From positions 310,001-374,000 of the forward strand of contig NZ_QMHP01000002.1 in assembly GCF_003313335.1 (NCBI RefSeq): a stretch of 64,000 nucleotides of DNA, given 5' to 3'. The position numbers and the translations under genes are program-made. The notes beneath the pieces were generated by a model, which made no database searches, was not told the origin of the DNA, and saw nothing but the letters and a program-made list of their open reading frames with translations. Positions 9,073 through 18,200 of this stretch are shown piece by piece (the stretch's first letter is position 1; the number at the start of each line of letters is the position of its first letter). The stretch is from Pedobacter zeaxanthinifaciens. GTDB taxonomy: Bacteria; Bacteroidota; Bacteroidia; Sphingobacteriales; Sphingobacteriaceae.

Positions 9073-9103
9073 AAAAAAGGTGCAAAGTAAACCTTGCACC
9101 TTT
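9073..9103 (-). terminator. Intrinsic terminator after glnN
   Basis: A 10-bp stem (AAAGGTGCAA with TTGCACCTTT, loop of 8 nt) is followed on the minus strand by TTTTTTGT, 20 bp past the glnN stop codon. Confidence 0.85.
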
Positions 9104-9122
9104 AATAATGAAAATTTGCTGC

Positions 9123-11306
9123 TTATTTTAAGAATAACAATTCTCTGAATTTAGGCAATGGCCATACGCTATCATCAACAATTTGTTCTAATTTGTCAAC
9201 GTGGTAACGGATGGTGTCGAAATGAGACTTAACTTTCTCATCATAACCAATTGCTTTTTCACGAGTATCTTCGATTTTGTTTACTTCTTTACGCTCTTCC
9301 AACATCGTATCGATAGTGTTTTTAACGATAGAAAGGTGGCTTGATAGTTTTTCGATGATTGCCAATGGCGTAGCGATTACATCTTTGCTTAAACCAAGAT
9401 CTTTTAATCCTTTTGCATTTTCAATTAATGAATTTTGATATGCGATAACTGCAGGAATAACTTGACTATTTGCTACATCGCCCATTACACGAGCTTCAAT
9501 TTGAAGCTTTTTGTAGAAGTTCTCTAACAAAATTTCGTGGCGAGCATGTAATTCGCGTTTGCTGAATACGTTAGTTTTAGTGAAAAGTTCAGTTGTTTTT
9601 TCGCTTACGTAGGCATCAAGCGCTTTAGGTGTAGTTTTAATGTTTGATAAACCGCGTTTTTCTGCTTCTTCAGCCCACTCGTCGCTATAGCCATTACCTT
9701 CAAAACGGATCGCTTTAGATTCTTTGATGTAACGTTTGATTACAGTCATTAAAGCAACATCTTTTTTGTCGCCTTTTTTGATCAATTTATCTACATCAAC
9801 TTTAAATTTCGTCAATTGGTCAGCAACAATTGCGTTTAACACCGTCATTGGTGCCGATGAGTTGGCAGAAGAACCTACTGCTCTTAACTCGAACTTGTTG
9901 CCTGTAAATGCAAATGGCGAAGTACGGTTACGATCGGTATTGTCTAACAAAATTTGTGGGATTTTAGGGATGCCCAACCAAAGAGAGTTGTCTTCTTTTA
10001 GTTTTTTGCTCAAGCGAGAGTGCTCGATTTCATCTAAAATCTCGTCTAATTGCTGACCTAAGAAAATAGAGATGATTGCAGGAGGAGCCTCGTTAGCACC
10101 TAAACGGTGATCGTTGCTTACTGATGCAATACTTGCTCTCAATAAATCTGCATGCTCGTGAACAGCTTTGATGGTGTTAACGAAGAAAGTCAAGAACATC
10201 AAATTGTTTTTAGGTGTTTTGCCTGGTGCCAAAAGGTTTTTACCAGTATCGGTAATTAACGACCAGTTGTTGTGTTTACCAGAACCGTTGATGCCAGCAT
10301 AAGGTTTTTCATGCAATAACACTTTAAAGTTGTGACGACGAGCAACTTTTTCCATCAAATCCATTAATAATTGGTTGTGATCGATAGCTAAGTTGATTTC
10401 CTCGTAAATAGGAGCACACTCAAATTGAGATGGAGCTACCTCGTTATGGCGAGTTTTTAGTGGAATACCTAATTTAATTGCTTCGTTTTCGAAATCAACC
10501 ATGTAAGCAAATACACGCTCAGGAATAGAACCAAAGTAATGATCTTCCAATTGCTGTCCTTTTGCAGACATGTGGCCAAACAAAGCACGGCCAGTTAGCA
10601 CTAAATCAGGACGAGCGTTAAACAAAGCTAGGTCAACTAAGAAATATTCTTGCTCGATACCTAAAGATGCATTTACTTTAGATACACTTTTATCGAAATA
10701 TTGGCAAACCTCTACTGCAGCTTTATCAATTGCCGATAGGGCCTTTAACAAAGGAGCTTTATAGTCAAGCGCTTCGCCGGTGTAAGCAACAAATACAGTT
10801 GGAATACAAAGTGTTTTACCAGCAGAGTTTTCCATAATGAAAGCAGGAGAAGAAGGATCCCAAGCAGTGTAACCACGAGCTTCGAAAGTGTTGCGGATAC
10901 CACCATTAGGGAAACTTGAAGCATCAGGCTCTTGTTGTACCAAAGCACTTCCGGCAAATTTCTCAATGGCACCATCACCACTAGGCTCAAAGAAAGAATC
11001 GTGTTTTTCGGCAGTTGTACCAGTTAAAGGCTGAAACCAGTGAGTGTAGTGCGTTACACCTTTGCTCATTGCCCAAGCTTTCATAGCGGCTGCAATTTGA
11101 TTTGCATCGTCTTGGTTAATCAATTCGCCTTGGTTGATAGAAGAAATTAATTTTTCAAAAACATCTTTAGAAAGATATTCTTTCATTTTTTTCTTGTCGA
11201 AAACATTCGAGCCGTAGAAATCAGAAATTTTAGTAGATGGTGCTTTTATTTCAGGGATTTCTCTGTTTTGAGCCTCTTTTAGTGCTATGGTTCTTAAGCT
11301 TTTCAT
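9123..11306 (-). CDS. glnN: Type III glutamine synthetase (GlnN)
   Basis: At 727 residues this is the large GSIII form typical of Bacteroidota, which condenses ammonium and glutamate with ATP. Family marks include the ATP-binding segment GINGSGKHNNWS, the glutamate-binding NRTSPFAFTGNKFELRAVG region and an N-terminal GSIII extension with the HWFQPLTG segment. The C-terminal 170 residues are helical and specific to GSIII. The ATG at 11306 (MKSLRT) is preferred to an in-frame TTG eight codons upstream, because that TTG is part of the minus-7 promoter box. It is transcribed alone and ends in its own terminator. Nitrogen control is expected, but no operator was identified. Confidence 0.96.
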   Translation of the reverse strand: MKSLRTIALKEAQNREIPEIKAPSTKISDFYGSNVFDKKKMKEYLSKDVFEKLISSINQGELINQDDANQIAAAMKAWAMSKGVTHYTHWFQPLTGTTAEKHDSFFEPSGDGAIEKFAGSALVQQEPDASSFPNGGIRNTFEARGYTAWDPSSPAFIMENSAGKTLCIPTVFVAYTGEALDYKAPLLKALSAIDKAAVEVCQYFDKSVSKVNASLGIEQEYFLVDLALFNARPDLVLTGRALFGHMSAKGQQLEDHYFGSIPERVFAYMVDFENEAIKLGIPLKTRHNEVAPSQFECAPIYEEINLAIDHNQLLMDLMEKVARRHNFKVLLHEKPYAGINGSGKHNNWSLITDTGKNLLAPGKTPKNNLMFLTFFVNTIKAVHEHADLLRASIASVSNDHRLGANEAPPAIISIFLGQQLDEILDEIEHSRLSKKLKEDNSLWLGIPKIPQILLDNTDRNRTSPFAFTGNKFELRAVGSSANSSAPMTVLNAIVADQLTKFKVDVDKLIKKGDKKDVALMTVIKRYIKESKAIRFEGNGYSDEWAEEAEKRGLSNIKTTPKALDAYVSEKTTELFTKTNVFSKRELHARHEILLENFYKKLQIEARVMGDVANSQVIPAVIAYQNSLIENAKGLKDLGLSKDVIATPLAIIEKLSSHLSIVKNTIDTMLEERKEVNKIEDTREKAIGYDEKVKSHFDTIRYHVDKLEQIVDDSVWPLPKFRELLFLK

Positions 11307-11327
11307 TGATTTGTTTAAATTTTTATC

Positions 11328-11335
11328 CAAAAATA
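11328..11335 (-). promoter_or_regulatory. Minus-7 box of glnN
   Basis: TATTTTTG on the minus strand matches TAnnTTTG and ends 21 nt before the glnN ATG. The upstream sequence is extremely AT-rich (about 11335-11460), and no minus-33 TTG at normal spacing is visible. Confidence 0.5.
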
Positions 11336-11487
11336 TGATTTTTTGTGATTTTTAGTAAAATTTTTATCTAAAATTTGATAAAAAATATTTTTTGATGATA
11401 AAATTTCAATTTGAAGTGCTGTTTTGTTGTTTTTTATAAAAAAATATATTTTTTATTTTCCTTATGGATTTTTGTGAAGTATCGCAT

Positions 11488-11511
11488 CATAGCTAAAAAA
11501 CAAAAGCTATG
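11488..11511 (+). promoter_or_regulatory. Hairpin occluding the TonB gene start codon
   Basis: CATAGCT (11488-11494) can pair perfectly with AGCTATG (11505-11511) across a 10-nt A-rich loop. The second arm ends with the ATG start codon of the TonB-like gene, so the stem would hide the start in the transcript. Stability is modest (7 bp). Confidence 0.4.
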
Positions 11512-12372
11512 TTCAATAATTCATCAAATTTGTACGATAGTAAGTGGCTTGCTCTCGTATTCGCCAACCGAAACCAAAATTACGGTGCTTACCAATTAAG
11601 AAAAGAATCATCAAACAACACGATGAAGGCATTTTTTATCGCAGCTCCATTATTTGTAGGCGTTTTTTTTGCCCCATCTGTTATTGCAGCACTTAAAAGT
11701 CCAGACCAGGTAATAAATGACCCAATAGTGAAGGTGGTGGAATTTGATCAAGTGCATGAGATGAAAAAAAAGGAGGAACCTGAAAAGGCCGAGGCAGAAC
11801 CTCAGAAACAGGAAGCGCCGAAATCTATCCAAGCACAGGCAAAAACTGTTGCGTTACCGAGTAATATAACGGTGGTAAAAGATGAGCTTGTTAGTACACT
11901 ACCACCTAAAGCAACAGATTTAGATGAGGCAGTAATAGCCAGTACCACAGTGGAGGGAATTGGCACCAAAGGCAATGCTGATATAGGAACAGGTGGCGTT
12001 ACCGGAGGCGAAGGTATAGGCGTTGGAGGAAATGGTACAAGTGGAAATGATGTAAAGGATTTGGCTGGTGTAGATGTTTATCCAGAGTTTCCGGGAGGAA
12101 TGGAAGCTTGGTCTAAATATATTCAACGAAATTTACGTTATCCTAGCATGGCACAAGAGGAGGGGATAGGAGGTAAAGTTTTTTTAAGCTTTGTTGTAGA
12201 GAAAGACGGTACGATCACCGACGTGAAAGTAGTGAAGGGCATTGGCTATGGTTGTGATGAGGAAGCTACACGTGTGATTAAAAAATCGCCGCGTTGGAAA
12301 GCCGGTATGCAAAATAACCTGCCAGTTAGAGTGAGATATAACATTCCAATTAATTATACCATAAGTAACTAG
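11509..12372 (+). CDS. Energy transducer TonB
   Basis: This 287-residue protein has one hydrophobic anchor (about residues 43-63), a periplasmic stretch rich in Lys, Glu and Pro (about 80-115), a glycine-rich linker and a C-terminal TonB domain (about 190-287) with YPEFPGGMEAW, GGKVFLSFVVEKDGTI and RWKAGMQNNLPVRVRYNIPI. TonB couples the proton motive force, via ExbB/ExbD, to outer-membrane receptors such as the one at 2714. The anchor is preceded by about 40 residues including NRNQNYGAYQLRK, a usual feature of Bacteroidota TonB proteins. ExbB/ExbD genes are not adjacent. A hairpin covers the start codon and a terminator follows. Confidence 0.92.
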   Translation: MFNNSSNLYDSKWLALVFANRNQNYGAYQLRKESSNNTMKAFFIAAPLFVGVFFAPSVIAALKSPDQVINDPIVKVVEFDQVHEMKKKEEPEKAEAEPQKQEAPKSIQAQAKTVALPSNITVVKDELVSTLPPKATDLDEAVIASTTVEGIGTKGNADIGTGGVTGGEGIGVGGNGTSGNDVKDLAGVDVYPEFPGGMEAWSKYIQRNLRYPSMAQEEGIGGKVFLSFVVEKDGTITDVKVVKGIGYGCDEEATRVIKKSPRWKAGMQNNLPVRVRYNIPINYTISN

Positions 12373-12405
12373 TTTTAGATTAATGTTGATTTGTGAGCGT
12401 GTATG

Positions 12406-12440
12406 TAAAAGCGATTGAAGAAATTCGGTCGCTTTTTTTC
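12406..12440 (+). terminator. Intrinsic terminator after the TonB gene
   Basis: AAAGCGA pairs with TCGCTTT across a 14-nt loop and runs into seven T residues, 36 bp after the TonB stop codon. Confidence 0.8.
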
Positions 12441-12487
12441 TTAAACTTCTAAATTAATGTAGTTTTATAGACAAATAAATAAAACTG

Positions 12488-13453
12488 ATGCTTAAGCTGC
12501 TGAGCCGAAATGAATGGGTTTTAAAAATTGAGAGACAAAGAAAGCTTTTATTTAATGAACAGCCAGAAGTTGTAAATGCTTTAGTGCGTAAACATGGCTG
12601 TACTGCAGCTTACCTAGTTTTTGAGAAAAAAGGTAAGGTTGCCATAAGTTTCCTCGCTCTAGTTAAATCGAAACGGATTATAAGTCCAATTCATTTCTTC
12701 TATTCAGCATTGTGGGTAGATCCAGCATTAGGAGATACAAAATACTGTGAATATGTTTCTGATTTTCTAAGAAAGCTTAAATTGAGCTTTAGTAGTGTAG
12801 ATATTAGAATCCCACCGACTATATCCGACGTTCGGCCTTTTCTATGGGCTGGCTTTGATATAGACAATAGATTTACTTACATCAAAGGATTAAATGAGCT
12901 TGAATATGCTAAAGATGTAAATAAAAACATTGAAAAGCTCTCTGGTAATTCTGTGTATGTGTTTAAAGAAGAGCTGCTTACCAAAGAAATCTTAGATGTT
13001 AACCTACAGATATTTGTTGATCTTAAATTATATTCTAAAAAGTCGATTACCGAAATAAGTGACTTAATAACCCAATTGTCTGGTACTAGCTACCTAACTT
13101 GTTTCAGTTGCTATGCAGAGAATCGACTTGTGGTATCGCATATATTATTTATCGATAAGGAAAATAGGATAGCATATACAATCCTTAAAAATAAGGTTCA
13201 TACAGCGCAAGTTGCCTCTTTGCACTCCGTTTTGTACCATCATCTTTTTATGAACCTAAAATCTCAAGGTTTTGAATATGTTGATCTGCTGGGAGCGGAT
13301 ATGGAGTCTATCTCATTATTCAAATCTAGGTTCAAAGCCAATTTGCGAACGGCAAATGTTGCTAAATATAGCAGAAAGAGAACTATAATCGACGCAATTC
13401 GAAAACGGATAGTTTATGCTTTAAAAAGAATCGTTGTAGCTACCGGAATTTAG
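12488..13453 (+). CDS. FemAB/GNAT-like acyltransferase
   Basis: This 321-residue soluble protein resembles the FemAB-like (Acetyltransf_6) branch of the GNAT fold: a first half ending in a DVRPFLWAGFDID...FTYIKGL segment and a second half ending in EYVDLLGADMESISLFKSRF, which matches the family pattern of a hydrophobic strand, Gly-Ala/Ser loop and Phe-rich helix. FemAB enzymes transfer aminoacyl groups from charged tRNA; GNAT relatives transfer acyl groups from CoA. Which donor is used cannot be read here. It ends convergently with asnB, with a 4-bp overlap of the two genes, and next to the PorU2-like gene, suggesting a role in surface glycan or lipid modification. Function is inferred from fold only. 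Confidence 0.7.
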   Translation: MLKLLSRNEWVLKIERQRKLLFNEQPEVVNALVRKHGCTAAYLVFEKKGKVAISFLALVKSKRIISPIHFFYSALWVDPALGDTKYCEYVSDFLRKLKLSFSSVDIRIPPTISDVRPFLWAGFDIDNRFTYIKGLNELEYAKDVNKNIEKLSGNSVYVFKEELLTKEILDVNLQIFVDLKLYSKKSITEISDLITQLSGTSYLTCFSCYAENRLVVSHILFIDKENRIAYTILKNKVHTAQVASLHSVLYHHLFMNLKSQGFEYVDLLGADMESISLFKSRFKANLRTANVAKYSRKRTIIDAIRKRIVYALKRIVVATGI

Positions 13454-15282
13454 CCAATATAACGATTGTACCACATTTGAAACTGTAGTAGCAACCATAA
13501 TTTACGGGCATCGGTATTATTTGGATTATTGTAAAATCTGTTTTTTATTTTGAAAACTTCAATGATGTCGAAAAATCTGTGTTTATCTAAATTTTCTGGA
13601 GATAAATATTGCTCTAAATAGGGCTTGTAAATGCCGTTAAGCCATTCTACCAAAGGTATGCTAAATCCTTTCTTAGGACGATCCATTAGTCTTTGCGGAA
13701 TATATTTTTGACTCACTTTTTTTAGCAAATACTTCAACTGATTATCCTTTATAAACCATTTGTCATCTAGCTTTTCAGTAAAATGTACCAAGTCAGTTTT
13801 TAAAAGTGCATCTCTATTGTCAATTCCAAAATGCATGGTAATTCTGTCTGATTTCAATAGCAAATCATTAGGTAGGTAGTTGTTTAAATCAAAATCAAGG
13901 AGGGATTTAATGGTTTCTCCACTTACCTTCTTTTGAGCCGATACCACTTCTCGTTTTAGCAACTGATTAATTTCTATTGAAGAATAGTAATCTGTTAGCG
14001 CTTGGTAGGTTCCAGTTAGGCTATCGGCAAATAGCACATCTCTAAGTTTGTTTTTTCTAGTTTTTGAGAGATTAATTAACGTTTTTTTAAATATTTTGGG
14101 CATGTTTTTGGATTTCCTGTAAAGCCAAATAGCCCTTTGGTAGTTTTTATAACCTGCAAACAGTTCATCTCCACCCTCTGCACCCAGTACCACTTTAATG
14201 TCTTCTTTAGCAATTTTGCTAGCTAAAAATGCCAAAGGAACTGCACCGCTATCGCCCATAGGCTCATCGAAAATATCGGGTAAACGCTCTAGCATTTCAA
14301 TAGCGCCAGCATTATTGATGTAGTATTCGCTATGGTTGGTATGCAGATAATTGGCAATTTCCTTTGCGGCAGGCGCCTCGTCAAATTTCTTATTTTCGAA
14401 ACCCAAGGTAAAAGTACGCAGTTTCTTCGCCTGATTTTTTTGCAAAATGGCAGCAACAGTGGCGCTGTCGTATCCTCCACTTAGCATTACACCAACATTC
14501 ACATCCGCCACGTTACGTCTTAATATCGATTCCGTTAGCAAATCATCAAGCTTTTCTACTATTTGGGTTTCATTTTCTAAAATTCCTTCAAACTCAATGT
14601 TATTTGTTTCAAATTGATGCTCCAAAAAGTTGCCACTATTTAGGTCGATGATAAAATAATGTTGTTTTTTAAAGGAATAAATTTGCTGAAAGATAGTTTC
14701 GCTGCCAATAAAATATCCGTTTTTGAGATACTGCTCAAGCGCTTTAATATTAGTTTCTCTAGCTATCGGATACTGTAGTAAAGCCTTTAACTCCGAACCA
14801 AATACAAAGAAATTTTTGTCTTTATAGTAGTATAACGGCTTCACGCCCATCGAATCTCTGGCTAAAAAAAGTTGCTTTTTTGTGCGATCTAAAATAGCAA
14901 AGGCAAATGCGCCATCTATTTTTTCAAATAATTGATGTCCCCATTTTTTATAGCATTCAATTAATACTTCGGTATCAGAAAGCGTATTAAAGGCAACACC
15001 GTATTTAATTAAAGACGCTCGCAAATCTAGGTAATTGTATATGGTGCCATTAAATGTAATGGTGTAATTTCCGCATAGCGATGTAAAAGGCTGAATGCCG
15101 GATGTTGAGGTGTCAATGGTTGCCAGGCGCTCATTAGCTAGGCCAACATTATACCGTTCATGCTTTTCGTATATATGCCCGTAACCATCGCCGCCGCGGT
15201 GGCGTAGCGTTGTCGAAGCCGCAATCAAAATCTCCTCACCAATGGTATTTTGATAATCAATAAACCCAGTAATTCCGCACAT
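13450..15282 (-). CDS. asnB: Asparagine-synthetase-family amidotransferase
   Basis: This 610-residue protein has the two-domain layout of glutamine-hydrolysing asparagine synthetases: an N-terminal class II glutaminase beginning MCGITGF with Cys2 as nucleophile, and a C-terminal ATP-pyrophosphatase domain with SGGYDSATVA (about residues 265-274). Members either make asparagine or amidate sugar uronic acids or peptidoglycan. It overlaps the PorU2-like gene upstream by one base (TAATG), so the two are translationally coupled. This setting, not ordinary amino-acid metabolism, suggests that it amidates a uronic acid on a surface glycan, like WbpS of Porphyromonas gingivalis. That assignment is inference; plain asparagine synthesis remains possible. 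Confidence 0.88.
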   Translation of the reverse strand: MCGITGFIDYQNTIGEEILIAASTTLRHRGGDGYGHIYEKHERYNVGLANERLATIDTSTSGIQPFTSLCGNYTITFNGTIYNYLDLRASLIKYGVAFNTLSDTEVLIECYKKWGHQLFEKIDGAFAFAILDRTKKQLFLARDSMGVKPLYYYKDKNFFVFGSELKALLQYPIARETNIKALEQYLKNGYFIGSETIFQQIYSFKKQHYFIIDLNSGNFLEHQFETNNIEFEGILENETQIVEKLDDLLTESILRRNVADVNVGVMLSGGYDSATVAAILQKNQAKKLRTFTLGFENKKFDEAPAAKEIANYLHTNHSEYYINNAGAIEMLERLPDIFDEPMGDSGAVPLAFLASKIAKEDIKVVLGAEGGDELFAGYKNYQRAIWLYRKSKNMPKIFKKTLINLSKTRKNKLRDVLFADSLTGTYQALTDYYSSIEINQLLKREVVSAQKKVSGETIKSLLDFDLNNYLPNDLLLKSDRITMHFGIDNRDALLKTDLVHFTEKLDDKWFIKDNQLKYLLKKVSQKYIPQRLMDRPKKGFSIPLVEWLNGIYKPYLEQYLSPENLDKHRFFDIIEVFKIKNRFYNNPNNTDARKLWLLLQFQMWYNRYIG

Positions 15283-18200
15283 TATCTCATCAGGTAAATT
15301 TTACCAGTATTTTGTTTAAAGAAGCTATCTGTTGATGTTTTTCGGTGCTTAATTTCCGATTTGTCGTTGTTTTCTACAATCACTTTGTAAAAGTAAACAC
15401 CGTTGGCTAAACGGTCGCCATACATGTCTGTTCCATCCCAAGTAAAATCCGAAATATTATTGCCGATTTTGATGTTTCCAAGTTCTTCTTTGAAAATTTC
15501 CCTCACAATTTTTCCACTAATCGTCATAATTTGCACCTTTATTTTATCCGGTACTTTATCACCTGTTAAGGTAAAAACAAATTTCATTTTGGTAGTAAAC
15601 GGATTTGGATAAGGGTAGAAATGTGTAATCGCAGATTCGTTTATAACTTCAAAATCAATGGTGTAATTATTTGATGCATTGATATTGCCACTTGCATCTT
15701 TAGCTTCAACCATTAACGTGTAAATGCCATCTTCTAATTTAGCAGGTTTATACGCTACAGAGGCTTTGTTATTGTTATTTGAACTGGCCGGAGTAAAATT
15801 TAATAATCCACTGCTAAAAGCTACACGTTTGTAGTTGCCCGTTTCAGACTTTAAGTAAATGTTCATTACAGTGGTATCCTTTAGTAAGATGTATGAATTT
15901 TCATCACTTAAATTGATCATGATATTTGGTTGAGGCGCAACTATTTCACCATTCATGATATGTTTACCATCAAAAGCAACATCAACTATTGGTTCTTTAT
16001 TGTCTTTAATTACGCTAAAATTCTGTTGGATGAAATTATTAAAACTATAGCTATCGTTATTGTTAATTGGTTTAAAATCTAATTTTAGCATGTTACTACC
16101 TACCAAACCAAGAGTAGGCACTTTAAAGCTAAAAGTGGCATTTGCACCAGCAGCCAACTCTTCAATTTTTCCAACTTTGATGTTTACCGTACTTCGATCT
16201 GGTTTTGTTAAGGTATAAAATACATGTACAGAATCCGATTTATATTTAGAAAGATTTTGAAAACCAATGTCCCATTTTACACTATCACCTTCTTGGATTT
16301 TATCTTTATAAAAACTGTATTTCAACTCCGGGTTGATACTTGCTTCAGGAACTTCGTCGTAAATGAATCTCCACTTCAGCAATTGTGGTGGTGTTCTATC
16401 TATTTCATCAGCAAAGTTAGCTTTAATAGCCATTTGGGGATAAGTTTTTGCATCGTAGGTACTCAAATCTACGGTGTTTGAGCTTAAGCCCGTTTGCAGT
16501 ATTTGCATGGAACCATCTGTCCTGTAGCCAATCAAATCAAAAGAAGTTTGGTCGTTGGTACTTTTAGCTACATCATAGCTTGCACTGTACCATTTTGTAG
16601 AAGGGCCGGCTTTTTCAGTAACGTAGCTACCGCTAGTTAGGGGGTAAGGGTAGCTTTTATCAAATCTTATGACTTGTTGTCTAGCCGGCTGACTGCTCCC
16701 CAAATCTGAGGTTCTTTCAATTGCTTGTCCAGGCGCCATACCTTTTTCTCCCCAAAACATATAAGGTTCTCCAGCAGGTATATTGCCAATATTTACAACG
16801 CCAACTTTTAAAAATGCGTCTTTTGCGGCTTGAGGTAAAGCCGATAAATTAATGCCATATCCGTTATAGCCAATTACGTAGTAGCCATTTGGTACTTTAT
16901 TGATATAGCTAATCAAACTATCAACTTCTGCCGGAATATTAGTATTGAAATAGAACTGTCCGGAGTAATAATCTGGCTGTCCCAAACCATCGTTGTTTAA
17001 GAAGTTAAACTGCGACGGATATTTGAAGGATATCATTGTAGAAGGATTTAAAGACAGGATGGTGAACCCTGTAAAGTTATCGCCGTTAAATCCTAATGCA
17101 CCGCCTGGGTTAGCTCGGTAGCGCCTTTCTTCGGTTAATGGTCCTTCATCGCCCCTGGTTTGAATTACCGTGTAAAATGCGGTTTTGGCAAACTCTAACA
17201 ACTTACTCGTATTGTTAAATTCCAAGCTAGTAAATGTACCGTTTTGATACTGTTGGTAGTGTGACTGATTCCAGCCATCAGGGCTGTTTTGAACGTAAGT
17301 AAAGGAACTTTCACGCCAAGCGCCACCTTTATCCATATCTACATTTAAACGCACCCTCCAATAATACACCTGATTGTCTTTGGTTAAAAGCGTAGGCTTC
17401 CATTTTGGCATGAAACCAGCCGTAACGTTAGTAGTTTTTAGCCACGCACTATTAAACGTTTTTACAGTATCAATCTCGAAAATGTAGCTGGCGTCTTTAA
17501 TTAACAAATCGTTTGATTGTGCAACAAGTTCTACATCCAATTTGGGAACAATAGCATATTGTTTAGGGTAAATGATATTGACCCCATTGGAGGCAAAGAA
17601 ATACTCAAACGTAGCTGTGTTGTTTGTTTTAGCAAGTTCATCAATTTGATTTTCAGGATCTAAGGTTACGGTGAATCTATTTACGCCAGCGGAGCTAATG
17701 TCATTGTTTTGAACCTGAAAGTAAAGCGTATCTGTATTGTAAACTGGTTTTGTAAAAGTTTGCGTAGGCAATGTTACCAAAGTGTTATTTGGCAATGTTC
17801 GTGTTATCGCAACCTTTAAAGGCTGATTTACGGCCTTTGCAATATTCTTCACAATTACTCCGATCGAGAAAGAACTGCTAAGTGCTGTGGTATTTGATGG
17901 AAAAATGAATAAATCTTGGCTAGTGATGGCAAAATCAGGCTTGGCTGGCGTATAAAACTTAACCGCAGGGTCGCCTTGAAAAGTATATTGCGTAGTGTGC
18001 ATTACATTAATCAAGTCGTTAACGTTTTGATACTGACCTTTGGCAAGCCGAAGCGCCTCAGCTATGGAAACGCCAAAATTGGTAGTAAAAGCTTTTTGAT
18101 AAAAAATGGAGCTGAAATTTGATAAATAACTTGCCACTCCCTCGCTAGAAGTTCCTATCCACCCAATAGCACCTTTTGAAGGATAAAAAATGTGTTTTTC

